From Nostoc sp. KVJ20 (GTDB lineage: Bacteria > Cyanobacteriota > Cyanobacteriia > Cyanobacteriales > Nostocaceae), in NCBI RefSeq assembly GCF_001712795.1, contig NZ_KV757632.1:48115-112114 (forward strand): a DNA stretch of 64,000 nucleotides, given 5' to 3'. Both the position numbers and the translations under genes were made by a program. The notes below the pieces were generated by a model. The model was given only the letters and a program-made list of their open reading frames with translations. It was not told where the DNA came from and ran no database searches. Within the stretch, counting starts at the first letter, position 1; each line of letters opens with the position of its first letter. This document shows, piece after piece, positions 53,445 to 62,333 of the stretch.

Positions 53445-53535
53445 TTTGTAGACAGATTGCAAAAATTCCCTAACGCCCTCAAAATTTCTCCGTGGGCATT
53501 GATAGCAAACCGAAATGTACATTTAAATTAAAACA

Positions 53536-54918
53536 ATGCCAACAATAGCAGTCAATCCATATCTCGATCGCAACTTTGCTCCAGTCCATGAAGAAATCAC
53601 CACTGACAAATTGCCAGTTATCGGTGAATTACCACCTGAACTATCGGGGATGTTTGTGCGGAATGGCCCTAACCCTCAATGGGCACCCATCGGTCAATAT
53701 CATTGGTTTGATGGCGATGGGATGTTGCATGGTGTGCAAATTAGCAACGGCATAGCCACTTATCGTAACCGCTACGTGCAGACAGCCGGATGGAAAAAAG
53801 AACGAGAAGCGGGTAAAGCTATCTGGAGTGGGTTGTTAGAACCACCGCAAATGGATAACCCTCACGGTGGCTACAAAAATACTGCCAATACTGCCTTAGT
53901 GTGGCACGCCGGTCAAATGTTGGCACTGAACGAGGGGGGTAAACCTCACGCGATCAAGCTGCCTGAATTAGAAACCATTGGTGAGTATAGCTACAATGGG
54001 AAGCTAGTTTCTGCCTTCACAGCCCATCCCAAAGTAGACCCAATTACAGGCGAAATGATCTTCTTTGGCTACTCTGTGTTTGTGCCACCGTACCTGCAAT
54101 ATAGTGTAGTCTCAGCACAAGGGGAATTGTTGCGGACAGTGCCAATTGAACTGCCCATAGGGGTGATGATGCACGACTTCGCCATCACTGAGAACTACAC
54201 AATTTTCATGGATTTGCCGCTGACTTTTAATCCGGAAAGAGCGCAACGGGGAGAACCTGTAATGATGTTTGAGCGCGATCGCTCTAGTCGTTTTGGAATT
54301 CTACCACGTCACGGTGACAACAGTAATATCCGCTGGTTTGAAAGTCCTTCTTGCTACGTCTTCCATACCCTCAACGCCTACGAAGATGGAGACGAAGTAG
54401 TGCTGATTGCCTGTCGCATGACTTCTACTAATGTTTTGGGTTTAGATGATTCCCAACCCGACCCAGAAGCAAATATTCCTCGTTTACATTGCTGGCGATT
54501 TAACCTCAGCACGGGGACAGTACGTGAAGAAATGTTGGATGATGTAGCTTCCGAATTTCCTCGCGTCAACGAAAACCTATTGGGGCGAAAAACCCGATAT
54601 GGCTACAGCAACAAAGCGGCAGACAGTCCCCTACCTTTATTTGAAGGTATTATTAAGTACGACTTCAGCAGTGGAAAATCCCAAACCCATGAATTTGGAG
54701 AAGGACGCTATGGCGGTGAAGCTGTGTTTGCGCCGCGTCCTGGTGCAACGGCTGAGGATGATGGTTGGCTTATGACTTTCGTCCATGATGAGGATTCAGA
54801 TACTTCCGAATTGGTAGTGGTGAATGCCCAAGATGTAACTGCTGAACCCGTAGCGCGAGTAATAATTCCCCAGCGAGTACCCTATGGGTTTCATGGTGCC
54901 TGGGTTGCAGAGAAATAA
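53536..54918 (+). CDS. Carotenoid oxygenase (RPE65/CCD family)
   Basis: A 460-residue non-heme iron dioxygenase that cleaves double bonds of carotenoids or apocarotenoids. The four iron-binding His are visible: His164 (AFTAHPKVD), His213 (MMHDFAIT), His277 (CYVFHTLNAYEDGD) and His453 (YGFHGAWV). The N-terminal FVRNGPNPQW motif is also typical. Length fits bacterial CCDs. Cyanobacterial members make retinal or other apocarotenoids; the exact cleavage position cannot be read here. It stands alone, and a hairpin repeat follows. Confidence 0.92.
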   Translation: MPTIAVNPYLDRNFAPVHEEITTDKLPVIGELPPELSGMFVRNGPNPQWAPIGQYHWFDGDGMLHGVQISNGIATYRNRYVQTAGWKKEREAGKAIWSGLLEPPQMDNPHGGYKNTANTALVWHAGQMLALNEGGKPHAIKLPELETIGEYSYNGKLVSAFTAHPKVDPITGEMIFFGYSVFVPPYLQYSVVSAQGELLRTVPIELPIGVMMHDFAITENYTIFMDLPLTFNPERAQRGEPVMMFERDRSSRFGILPRHGDNSNIRWFESPSCYVFHTLNAYEDGDEVVLIACRMTSTNVLGLDDSQPDPEANIPRLHCWRFNLSTGTVREEMLDDVASEFPRVNENLLGRKTRYGYSNKAADSPLPLFEGIIKYDFSSGKSQTHEFGEGRYGGEAVFAPRPGATAEDDGWLMTFVHDEDSDTSELVVVNAQDVTAEPVARVIIPQRVPYGFHGAWVAEK

Positions 54919-54938
54919 GTTAGGTAGATAATACTATT

Positions 54939-55017
54939 CGGTTAAAGCAAGAGACGCGATGAATCGCCGTCTCTACAAAGGACTAATTATTGTAGAGACG
55001 GCGATTTATCGCGTCTT
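54939..55017. repeat. Palindromic repeat, family D copy 2
   Basis: CGGTTAAAGCAAGAGACGCG, then the GAATCGCCGTCTC/GAGACGGCGATT arms, ending GCGTCTT. Nearly the same as the copy at 9734-9811. Confidence 0.7.
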
Positions 55018-55339
55018 TAAACCTCAACGTTGAGCCTTTGAACCTCGAAGTTGCGCCTTTTAAACAATTCAACTTAGAAATATATCTAACTATTCTTGAA
55101 TTTACAGGGGTAAGCATGTAGTAAAATTTGCTCACCTCCGTAAAGTGGAACATGGCTTTAGATTTCTCCTGTCAAAATCTTCGAGGACGCAACTCAGAGC
55201 AAAAACCGCAATCACCATGTTGAAAGGGATATTTTCTAGTTTACCTGCGATCGCATCCCTGGTGGAGGCGGGTAATAAATTATTACCTGCGATCGCCAAG
55301 CTATTCAGTTTGAGTTTGGAATAATTTGGACAGTATACT
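55018..55339. other. Intergenic with possible gene remnant
   Basis: About 320 bp between the family D hairpin and the hypothetical gene at 55340. It holds the 23-codon pentapeptide-like fragment at 55152-55223 and, after it, an open stretch ending in SLSLE. No intact gene. Confidence 0.45.
55152..55223 (+). pseudogene. Remnant of a pentapeptide-repeat protein gene
   Basis: ATG opens MALDFSCQNLRGRNS, the usual beginning of many Nostoc pentapeptide-repeat proteins, but the frame stops after 23 codons. Downstream DNA to 55323 keeps an open ATG frame (MLKGIFSSLPAIASLVEAG). It is probably a decayed gene; the call is inferred from a short similarity. Confidence 0.3.
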
Positions 55340-56047
55340 TTAGTCGTCGGATACTTTTGCTCGAAATAAATCAAAAACTTCCATTCCCTCTTGTAAGAAC
55401 AATTCAATCTGTTCTGGTTCAAGACGTACATTTTCACGGTAATAGATCAAGCAGGCGTCAGATGCTTCTAGACATGGTGTTGTTTGTGTAGCTGGGTAAA
55501 ATCCTATTTTGCCTTCAAAAAAATTAACTACATTGTCAGTAAATATCTCGCGAATGCCTTCCTCATGACTACCACGTAACAGATATTGTTCAGAAAATCT
55601 GGGATATTTTTTAAACTTTATATCCTGGTATCCTAAAAAATGACTGAGTTGGTCTAAAATTCCTTTTGGTTTTAACAAAAACTTAGGAAGACGCATATTA
55701 TCGTCATATAAAAAAGCTACTGTTTGCCAATGCTCGTGTCTAGTTTTCGCACTAGATATTGAGTATCTATATTCAAATATGTATATTTTAAAGTTTTTTA
55801 TTTCTTCCGACAATATATTTTTAACTAGCTTTCTCCCTCCTTGCTTGAATAGTCTAAAATTATGTAAATGCTGCATGATGTTGTTACTGTCTTCTGATAA
55901 GAAGTTCATTGTTAACTGAGCAGCAATAAGTTTTATTTTGTCACTTCTCTGTTGTTCTTTTTTTGTTTCCCATTGAAAATATAAAACATTTACAACAACA
56001 GCTACAAGAGTAAAAAATACTATAAAAACAATAAAATCTCTAGACAT
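55340..56047 (-). CDS. Hypothetical protein with N-terminal membrane anchor
   Basis: A 235-residue protein with one hydrophobic segment at residues 5-25 (FIVFIVFFTLVAVVVNVLYF). A cytosolic or periplasmic domain of about 200 residues follows, rich in Phe, Lys and Glu. No family was recognised. Blocks such as FRLFKQGGRKLVKNI and the end ELFLQEGMEVFDLF look well folded. The gene starts at an ATG and is separate from the CAP gene 116 bp upstream. Confidence 0.65.
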   Translation of the reverse strand: MSRDFIVFIVFFTLVAVVVNVLYFQWETKKEQQRSDKIKLIAAQLTMNFLSEDSNNIMQHLHNFRLFKQGGRKLVKNILSEEIKNFKIYIFEYRYSISSAKTRHEHWQTVAFLYDDNMRLPKFLLKPKGILDQLSHFLGYQDIKFKKYPRFSEQYLLRGSHEEGIREIFTDNVVNFFEGKIGFYPATQTTPCLEASDACLIYYRENVRLEPEQIELFLQEGMEVFDLFRAKVSDD

Positions 56048-56163
56048 AAAACATACAATTTTGGATTTTATATTTTGGATTGGGAATAAGGCATTGTGCA
56101 GAGGGGGAAAACTCTTCTCCCTTTTTCCATGCTTCCTGCTTCTTTCCCATTCCCCATCTCAAG

Positions 56164-56871
56164 TTATTTTTCCTGATACCCACCAGCGTAGTTAATTACA
56201 CAAATTGTTCTATATGATTTGTGAGTTCCATAAGCAACACCGGAGACTTTAAAAGCGCCGTTAAAAATGCTTTTTCGATGACCGCGATCGCGCACACCAT
56301 CATCAATAATTAACTGCATCACGATATCTTGAGCAGTGCTTGGGCCATAACTGATATTTTCGCCTGCGGTTGTTTGCCATTTACCATAGCGGTTGATGCG
56401 AGTAAAAGGGTTGCTACCATCGCTACCATTATGACCTGTAGCACCTTTTGGGCCTTGGTCTTTAACGTGGTCTTTTGCTCCTAAAGACATACCTTTAGAT
56501 GCACTCAACGCTCCTACAGGACGCGCTGTTTTCAAAAATGCGATCGCTTCATCAACTGCTTTAACTCCTTCTTGAGTTCGCAAATAGGTATTATTAGAAA
56601 TTTTGACTCGGTTCCCCTCAAAGCGCTTTCTATAATTTTCCAGAATCGGGAGATAGGCCTTGGGATTTGTTCGTACTTTATTTGTTTCAATAATTACTTG
56701 TTGTTCCAACGGTGAAAGGTAACTCGCCTTTGCTAACAAAGTCGGACTAGTTTGTTGTGGAACTACCGTTGGGTTAGGGTTGGCGACAGATGGATTAGAT
56801 TGAAACAGTTGATCTGAGCAGCCGAATATCAAAGCAATTGGAAAAAATAGCCAAAATCTTATGCGACGCAT
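56164..56871 (-). CDS. CAP/SCP-domain lipoprotein
   Basis: A 235-residue lipoprotein. The signal peptide ends in the lipobox LIFGC (Cys18), followed by a Ser/Pro-rich linker. Residues about 55-230 form a CAP (cysteine-rich secretory/antigen 5/PR-1) domain, with EQQVIIETNKVRTNPKAYLP, then TGHNGSDGSNPFTRINRYG, GENISYGPS and DRGHRKSIFNGAFKVSGVAYG. The His and Glu of the CAP pocket are visible in those motifs. Bacterial CAP proteins are extracellular with poorly known roles. It starts at an ATG and stands alone. Confidence 0.85.
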   Translation of the reverse strand: MRRIRFWLFFPIALIFGCSDQLFQSNPSVANPNPTVVPQQTSPTLLAKASYLSPLEQQVIIETNKVRTNPKAYLPILENYRKRFEGNRVKISNNTYLRTQEGVKAVDEAIAFLKTARPVGALSASKGMSLGAKDHVKDQGPKGATGHNGSDGSNPFTRINRYGKWQTTAGENISYGPSTAQDIVMQLIIDDGVRDRGHRKSIFNGAFKVSGVAYGTHKSYRTICVINYAGGYQEK

Positions 56872-57161
56872 CCATTACCTCACAATTTTGCTATGGATTA
56901 ATTTAGTGAATTAGAAGAAATAAGAATTTTGAACGCACAGATAAGTTTGTAGACTATTCTGCCGTTAGAAACGATATTAGAACTTAAGTGAGTTCGCTAA
57001 AAAAAGCGCAGATTAATGCGCTAATAATATAGATAAAGTTGCGATCGCCTTTGTTCCTAAAATGTGACAAATCTATCACTTAATACCTGTTGTAACCTTG
57101 ATAACACTAAAACGTAAATAACAACAAAAATCTTTTTATATTCTGACGGCTGCCTTCAAAT
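56872..57161. other. Intergenic, AT-rich
   Basis: 290 bp between the start of the CAP gene and the 3' end of the acyltransferase gene. No feature was recognised apart from one HIP1 site (GCGATCGC near 57042). Confidence 0.4.
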
Positions 57162-58289
57162 TTACACTTTGAGAAACCAACGTTGCCGATACATCAAAAC
57201 ACCAACAACCCACCACAACAACACAGTGACTAGGGCAAACAACAGAGAACCATTCAACGCCCCCGCCCAAGATGCGAAAAAATTCTGGTAAATCCAATTG
57301 TAAGTACTGGGAGCGTCTTTGCCAGTACCAATAGTGGTTCTGACTAAGATTTTAATCAATAAAACCGATGCAACGAAAAGAGCGATCGCATTTAAGCCCA
57401 TAATTTCAAAAGGCTTACTCCAGCGACGCATCACCCGTACTTCAATCAGTTCATAACAAGCCGCTAGCAACAGTAACGCCCAACCGCTGCTAAAGACCAC
57501 ATAGGAACTTGTCCACAGCTTTTTGTTGATGGGGAATGTCCACCCCCACGCCCAACCAATAATTAAGCAACCGACTCCAAATAATCCTAAACCGATACTT
57601 GTGCGTGACTGTACAGGTTGGCTGCGTATCCATTGACCAGTGAAGTAGCCAGCGAGGACATTTACTATAGCGGGAATAGTACTGAAAAGTCCTTCTGGAT
57701 CTCCCATAAAGTTGAAACCGTCACCTTTATATAAATGTGCTTTGGGAATAATCAAGCGGTCAACATAAGCGCCAAAATTACCATCCCGCGTCAAAACTCC
57801 CGCACCATATTCTGGCACTGGTACATACATCATCGTCACCCAGTAGCCGATGAGTAGCACTGCTGCTAGTATCCATTGACCTTTACGCGGTAGGTTGAGA
57901 ACAGCTACGGAAGCTAGCAGATAGGTAAGGCTGATGCGCTGCAAGACTCCCATAATGCGGATGCTGTTCAAATTAAAAGTCCAAACACCCTGATTCCAAA
58001 AGCCATTCAGCAGCAATCCCAAGGCAAAGAGAATGGCGGCGCGGCGCAATATCCGCCAGTAAACAGCTGACGTTGGTTTATTGCCTTCGGTGTACTTGGA
58101 CAGTGAGAAAGTCATCGCTACACCGATAATGAAGAGAAAGAAGGGAAATACCAAGTCAGTTGGTGTGCAACCGTGCCAATCGGCGTGGGCTAAGAGAGGA
58201 TATACATCATCTGCAACTCCCGCCATATTGACGAGAATCATAGCAGCGATGGTAATGCCGCGAAAAACATCCAGTGAAGTCAGGCGCAT
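57162..58289 (-). CDS. HGSNAT/DUF5009-like membrane acyltransferase
   Basis: A 375-residue protein with about ten transmembrane helices. RLTSLDVFRGITIAAMILVN opens as in the heparan-alpha-glucosaminide N-acetyltransferase family. HADWHGCTPTDLVFPFFLF (about 35-53) has the His/Asp residues conserved there, and WAWGWTFPINKKLWTSSYV (about 247-265) is another family block. Members transfer acetyl groups across membranes to sugars. The sugar acceptor is unknown, possibly cell-wall or envelope polysaccharide. It starts at an ATG and is divergent from the peroxiredoxin gene. Confidence 0.85.
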   Translation of the reverse strand: MRLTSLDVFRGITIAAMILVNMAGVADDVYPLLAHADWHGCTPTDLVFPFFLFIIGVAMTFSLSKYTEGNKPTSAVYWRILRRAAILFALGLLLNGFWNQGVWTFNLNSIRIMGVLQRISLTYLLASVAVLNLPRKGQWILAAVLLIGYWVTMMYVPVPEYGAGVLTRDGNFGAYVDRLIIPKAHLYKGDGFNFMGDPEGLFSTIPAIVNVLAGYFTGQWIRSQPVQSRTSIGLGLFGVGCLIIGWAWGWTFPINKKLWTSSYVVFSSGWALLLLAACYELIEVRVMRRWSKPFEIMGLNAIALFVASVLLIKILVRTTIGTGKDAPSTYNWIYQNFFASWAGALNGSLLFALVTVLLWWVVGVLMYRQRWFLKV

Positions 58290-58407
58290 AAGCGGAATTT
58301 TGTGTTAGATGAGTATCTAAGCTACTCCGCTTGATGCAAGTAATCAAGCAAAATTTATGGACTTGGATACAAGGTAAAATTTTGTTAAGTAATTACCACC
58401 ACTTATT

Positions 58408-58866
58408 ATGGCAATCAAAGTTGGAGATACCGCTCCTAATTTCAGTCTACCTGCTCAAAACGGCTCAACAGTTAGCCTACAGGATTTTCGCGGACAAAAA
58501 GCTGTTGTCCTATATTTTTATCCCAAAGACGACACACCTGGATGTACGGCTGAATCATGCGCCTTTCGCGATCAATATGAAGTGTTTAAAACCGCTGGTG
58601 CTGAAGTTGTCGGCGTGAGTGCCGACTCTAGCGAATCTCACCAAAAATTTGCTGCGAAATACAATCTCCCTTTTACTCTGTTAACTGATAAAGGCGACCA
58701 AGTGCGGAAGCTATATGGCGCAACAGCTGCCTTTGGCTTGTTCCCTGGTCGCGTTACTTACGTCATTGACCAACAAGGAGTTGTGCAATACGTATTTGAT
58801 TCAATGTTTAACTTTAAAGGTCACGTTGAGGAAGCGCTGAAAACTTTGCAACAGCTTGCGAAATGA
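58408..58866 (+). CDS. Peroxiredoxin, BCP/PrxQ type
   Basis: A 152-residue thiol peroxidase. The active-site motif DDTPGCTAESCAF has the peroxidatic Cys46 and resolving Cys51 five residues apart, the PrxQ arrangement. YFYPKD and PGRVTYVIDQQG are further family blocks. It reduces hydrogen peroxide and alkyl peroxides with thioredoxin as donor and protects photosynthetic cells. It starts at an ATG. A long run of ATTGGG-type repeats follows the stop. Confidence 0.95.
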   Translation: MAIKVGDTAPNFSLPAQNGSTVSLQDFRGQKAVVLYFYPKDDTPGCTAESCAFRDQYEVFKTAGAEVVGVSADSSESHQKFAAKYNLPFTLLTDKGDQVRKLYGATAAFGLFPGRVTYVIDQQGVVQYVFDSMFNFKGHVEEALKTLQQLAK

Positions 58867-58868
58867 GG

Positions 58869-58992
58869 GAATGGGGATTGGGTACTGGGGATTGGGTACT
58901 GGGTACTGGGGATTGGAGATTGGGGATTGGAGATTGGGAAACTCTTTCCCAGTCCCTAGTCCCCAGTCCCTAGTCCCTAGTCCCTAGTCCCT
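58869..58992. repeat. Heptamer tandem repeats in inverted blocks
   Basis: GGGGATTGGGTACTG-type units run to about 58938, then the complementary CCAGTCCCTAGTCCCC-type units run to 58992. Together they can fold into a long imperfect hairpin between the peroxiredoxin gene and the 3' end of lrtA. It may double as a bidirectional terminator. Confidence 0.75.
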
Positions 58993-59638
58993 ATTTACTC
59001 GAATGCGACTTTTCCGGCATACCAATACTTGCGTGAGTTGATTTGCCATTCTTGCCATTGGTATGGCCGTTACCATTGCGGGGTTGAATCACACCATAAC
59101 CGCCGTGGTTGCGTTCGTAAATTACATTAATCTCTCCAGTTTCAGAATTGCGGAACATATAAAAGTCGTGTCCCACGAGTTGTAGTTGTTCCAGGGCTTC
59201 TGTAGGGGTCATCGGCGGCATGGAAAAATATTTGGTGCGGACGACTTCGTTAGGCAATTCGGGGGTGCGATCGCCAATTAAATCTGTGACTACCGCATCT
59301 GCAACAACTACTTCTGTTGGTAGGGCATGAGTTTTCTGATCTTGACGCCGTTCTTTGTACTTCCGCAGTTGACGGGCAATCTTATCTGCAACTAAGTCAA
59401 TGCTGGCGTATAGGTTTTCGCTACTTTCCTCGGCACGGATAACGCTACCATTAGCGTAAATAGTTACTTCAGCCGCTTGTCTTGGATTAATTCGGGGATT
59501 ACGGGCTACGCTAAGATGCACATCCACTTCATTTGTAATGCTCTGAAAGTGACTAACTGCTTTCTCAATCTTTTGATGTACATACTCACGAATTGCATCG
59601 GTGATTTCAATATTTTTGCCGTGGATGACAAGCTTCAT
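58991..59638 (-). CDS. lrtA: Ribosome hibernation factor, long HPF (LrtA)
   Basis: A 215-residue long-form hibernation promoting factor. The N-terminal S30AE domain, about 1-105, has MKLVIHGKNIEITDAIREYV, an SVARNPRI segment, and ASIDLVADKIARQLRKYKERR. The C-terminal domain, about 130-190, is the dimerisation part found in long HPF: EVVRTKYFSMPPMTPTEA, then MFRNSETGEINVIYERN. It binds the 30S subunit and joins ribosomes into inactive dimers in the dark or under stress. Cyanobacterial lrtA is light-repressed and known for a long 5' leader; about 580 bp of geneless DNA precede it here. Confidence 0.93.
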   Translation of the reverse strand: MKLVIHGKNIEITDAIREYVHQKIEKAVSHFQSITNEVDVHLSVARNPRINPRQAAEVTIYANGSVIRAEESSENLYASIDLVADKIARQLRKYKERRQDQKTHALPTEVVVADAVVTDLIGDRTPELPNEVVRTKYFSMPPMTPTEALEQLQLVGHDFYMFRNSETGEINVIYERNHGGYGVIQPRNGNGHTNGKNGKSTHASIGMPEKSHSSK

Positions 59639-60268
59639 GTAAACTCTCCCACTGAATATTTGATGTGTGAATTTGCTTTGTATGAAAAGAAATTGCGGTA
59701 AGGTCTATTACTCCCGCCAAAACAAATTGTGAACTTTATCTATGTACTGCTTGTAAGCTGTCTCTAAGCTTACTACATCTGGGTTTTTGCTCATTATACC
59801 CTTGATTTACCTCCTCATCTCTGCGCTGATATCCAATTGGATATTCACCTAGAACTCTTTAGTGAGGAAATCTGAGCAGTAGCTCCTGTAACTGTCTTTT
59901 GTGTTAAAACAACGCTTACAGAACTGTTGATATTTGCTCCTTCTGTGTTCGGTTGAAGTTTGCTTGCTGTTGTTCAATAATACAAGTCTTTGTGGAAATT
60001 TGATTCTGTTTGAAATGCAAACTAACTTTATGAGAGTCATCAGCCAGTACATTCGTCTTTATCGTCTTGGCATGATGCTTATTGCAGAGAATTCCTCCTA
60101 AAACCTATTGAGGTTGTATATTCAAGCTAGCACTTTGTATTTTCTAATGCATATTCCCTTGACTTTCCTTTAAAATCCTTTGCAAATCTTTACATTTTTT
60201 GACTCCAATCTTCTAATTTGAAATATATTTCGTTCTTAATACAGTTGATTTTTGGCATAATCCGTAGT
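59639..60268. other. Geneless region between lrtA and lipB
   Basis: About 630 bp. A long lrtA leader is expected on the minus strand, as in other cyanobacteria where the lrtA leader affects transcript stability. Short inverted repeats such as GATATCCAATTGGATATTC (59828-59846) occur. A 67-codon ORF (59849-60052) is rejected. The proximal lipB promoter lies near 60200. Confidence 0.5.
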
Positions 60269-60949
60269 ATGGAACCACACATAAACCGTTGTTTGCTGTA
60301 TAACCAAGGATTGATGCCTTACTTAGAAGCTCATGGATGGCAGCGATCGCTCCTCACTGAGCGCATCCATGACTCCAGTCTAGATGACGTGTTGATTTTG
60401 CTAGAACATCCACCTGTCTATACTTTGGGACAAGGAAGCAACTCAGATTTTCTCAAATTTGATATTGACAAAAGTGAATATGATGTGCAGCGAGTTGAAC
60501 GAGGTGGCGAGGTTACTTATCATTGTCCCGGTCAACTGGTGGGGTATCCAATTTTAAATCTGCAACGTTATCGTAAAGACCTCCATTGGTACTTACGCCA
60601 ACTCGAAGAAGTCATAATTCGCGTATTAGCAGTTTATGGGTTGCAGGGAGAAAGAATTCCGGCTTTTACTGGCGTTTGGTTGCAAGGGCGAAAAGTTGCG
60701 GCGATTGGGATTAAAGTCAGCCGTTGGATTACCATGCACGGCTTTGCATTAAATGTTTGTCCAGATATGACAGGCTTTGAGCGCATTGTACCCTGTGGTA
60801 TTTCTGATAAACCTGTAGGCAGTTTGGCCGAGTGGATTCCAGGTATCACTTGCCAAGAAGTCCGTTTTTATATAGCACAGTCCTTTGCAGAAGTCTTTGG
60901 CGTGGAACTAGTCGAGTTGCAGACTGAAGGATTTTTCCGGTCTGAGTAA
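60269..60949 (+). CDS. lipB: Lipoyl(octanoyl) transferase LipB
   Basis: A 226-residue LipB, which transfers octanoyl from acyl carrier protein to lipoyl domains of 2-oxoacid dehydrogenases and glycine cleavage H protein. Conserved parts: DDVLILLEHPPVYTLGQGSN (near 40-60), VERGGEVTYHCPGQLVGYPI (about 76-95), KVAAIGIKVSRWITMHGFALNV with the catalytic Lys, and VPCGI with the catalytic Cys. The frame opens from a TTG at 60218, but the ATG at 60269 gives a normal LipB length and start. It is isolated. Confidence 0.94.
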   Translation: MEPHINRCLLYNQGLMPYLEAHGWQRSLLTERIHDSSLDDVLILLEHPPVYTLGQGSNSDFLKFDIDKSEYDVQRVERGGEVTYHCPGQLVGYPILNLQRYRKDLHWYLRQLEEVIIRVLAVYGLQGERIPAFTGVWLQGRKVAAIGIKVSRWITMHGFALNVCPDMTGFERIVPCGISDKPVGSLAEWIPGITCQEVRFYIAQSFAEVFGVELVELQTEGFFRSE

Positions 60950-61231
60950 ATTCAACTTGTAATTATGTAATAAATACTATAGCAGTCCTATTTAAATTGT
61001 GAGACACTTATGATATGAGTCCATATTTAATAGTATAAAAACAACTATTTCACTGCGGTTGTCAAAACTAAAATCTAATACCAATTCAATTAATGATTGC
61101 AACACATCTTTGGGTGAAGACGCGATGAATCGCGTCTCTACAAATGGTCTATTTGTCGCATTCTTTGTTCAAATTGGTATAATTATTTACAAATATCCTA
61201 TATTAACTATTTACGGCTATCAAGCACAACT
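60950..61231. other. Intergenic with family B MITE
   Basis: About 280 bp mostly occupied by the 103-bp element at 61078-61180. A 60-codon ORF that starts here is derived from the repeat. Confidence 0.55.
61078..61180. mobile_element. MITE-like element, family B copy 2 (103 bp)
   Basis: The ends are ATACCAATT and AATTGGTAT. It differs from the copy at 4766-4868 at only a handful of positions over 103 bp and has the same GACGCGATGAATCGCGTC hairpin. Confidence 0.8.
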
Positions 61232-61438
61232 TTGCGCGTGAATTACTCAAATAATCTCCAGGTATATGCCCCATCGCTAACGTCTCTCAGAGAACGTGAT
61301 TGGACAGCTTTGATAGAACTATTTGATAGAGACGACGGTGATGAAATTGAAGCCGACATCAGTGGTAGTTTGTTTTGGCTAATACCTGAACCTTGTTGGG
61401 AAGATGATCCCTTTGATTTCTTACGCGAGTACCTTTAA
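61232..61438 (+). CDS. Small acidic hypothetical protein
   Basis: A 68-codon ORF with a TTG or, two codons later, a GTG start (61238). The product is acidic (DRDDGDEIEADISG) with SLFWLIPEPCWEDDPFDFL near the end. It has no known domain. Coding-like composition and a sensible C-terminus favour a gene, but there is no clear ribosome-binding site. Low certainty. Confidence 0.35.
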   Translation: MRVNYSNNLQVYAPSLTSLRERDWTALIELFDRDDGDEIEADISGSLFWLIPEPCWEDDPFDFLREYL

Positions 61439-61481
61439 ATAGTTGGGAATGGGGAGTTTAAAGGAAGTCTTTAATTACGAA

Positions 61482-62246
61482 TTAGGAATTAGGAATTATT
61501 TTAAGGCGACTTAGGAAAATACGTAGGCGATCGCTTTGGGGATTAGTCAGCACTTCATAAGCTGGGCCTTGTTCTGTCACAATACCTTTGTCTAAAAATA
61601 TCACCTGATGGGCTACTTCTTTGGCAAACTGCATTTCATGGGTGACAACCACCATTGTCATCCCTTCTGCTGCTAATTGTTGCATCACTTGCAGAACTTC
61701 GCCCACAAGTTCAGGATCTAGGGCGCTGGTGGGTTCGTCGAATAGCATGATTTGGGGATTCATGCATAAACTACGGGCGATCGCTACTCGTTGCTTTTGT
61801 CCGCCAGAAAGTTGTTCGGGATAAGCAGAGGCTTTGTCAGATAAGCCAACTTTTTCTAAATATAATCTCGCTATTTGGGCGCTTTCTTTCGGTGTTTTAC
61901 CCAAGACTTTACGCGGTGCGAGTGTCATATTTTCCAGGACGCTGAGATGAGGAAATAGGTTGAACTGCTGGAAAACCATACCTACTTGTGTCCGTAGTTC
62001 CCGCAGTTGGTTATATTTGACAGTTGGTCGGGATAAGTTGATACCATTGATTATTAAACGCCCTTTGTCAATGGTTTCTAGCCGGTTAAAGCAGCGTAGT
62101 AGAGTACTTTTACCACAGCCGGAGGAACCGATAACTGCAACGACTTCTCCCCGGTTGATTTCGCCGGTGATTCCTTTGAGGACTTTTAGGGAACCAAAGT
62201 TTTTTTCGATATTGTCAAAAATAATGGCGGGGATGGTATTGTTCAT
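61482..62246 (-). CDS. Amino acid ABC transporter ATPase (GlnQ/BgtA type)
   Basis: A 254-residue ABC ATPase of the polar amino acid uptake family. Walker A GSSGCGKST is at 40-48, signature LSGGQ at 146-150, Walker B MLFDEP at 167-172, and the His switch is in VVVTHEMQFA. Length and sequence are typical of GlnQ/HisP. It is encoded divergently from a fused binding-protein/permease gene, 87 bp away, which is almost certainly its partner. This resembles the Bgt system for basic amino acids and glutamine in Anabaena and Synechocystis. It energises amino acid uptake or recapture across the inner membrane. Confidence 0.94.
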   Translation of the reverse strand: MNNTIPAIIFDNIEKNFGSLKVLKGITGEINRGEVVAVIGSSGCGKSTLLRCFNRLETIDKGRLIINGINLSRPTVKYNQLRELRTQVGMVFQQFNLFPHLSVLENMTLAPRKVLGKTPKESAQIARLYLEKVGLSDKASAYPEQLSGGQKQRVAIARSLCMNPQIMLFDEPTSALDPELVGEVLQVMQQLAAEGMTMVVVTHEMQFAKEVAHQVIFLDKGIVTEQGPAYEVLTNPQSDRLRIFLSRLKIIPNS

Positions 62247-62333
62247 TACTTATGTCAAGCTGCTCTACAGTTGATTGTAAGGTTTTAAGTAACCGCAGAG
62301 GCGCAGAGAGCGCAGAGGGAGAGAGAAAATAAT

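Noticed and set aside
55132..55437. 101-codon minus-strand ORF
   Set aside because: It overlaps the real gene at 55340-56047 in another frame and has no start signal.
59849..60052. 67-codon minus-strand ORF upstream of lrtA
   Set aside because: Lys/Ser/Thr-rich without a recognisable domain or ribosome-binding site; the region is better explained as leader or spacer.
61059..61241. 60-codon plus-strand ORF
   Set aside because: Read from the family B element; no ribosome-binding site or family.
62236..62249. GTAN8TAC match over the start of the ABC ATPase gene
   Set aside because: The motif is expected about once per 4 kb by chance; no -10 box at suitable distance was found for either divergent gene.
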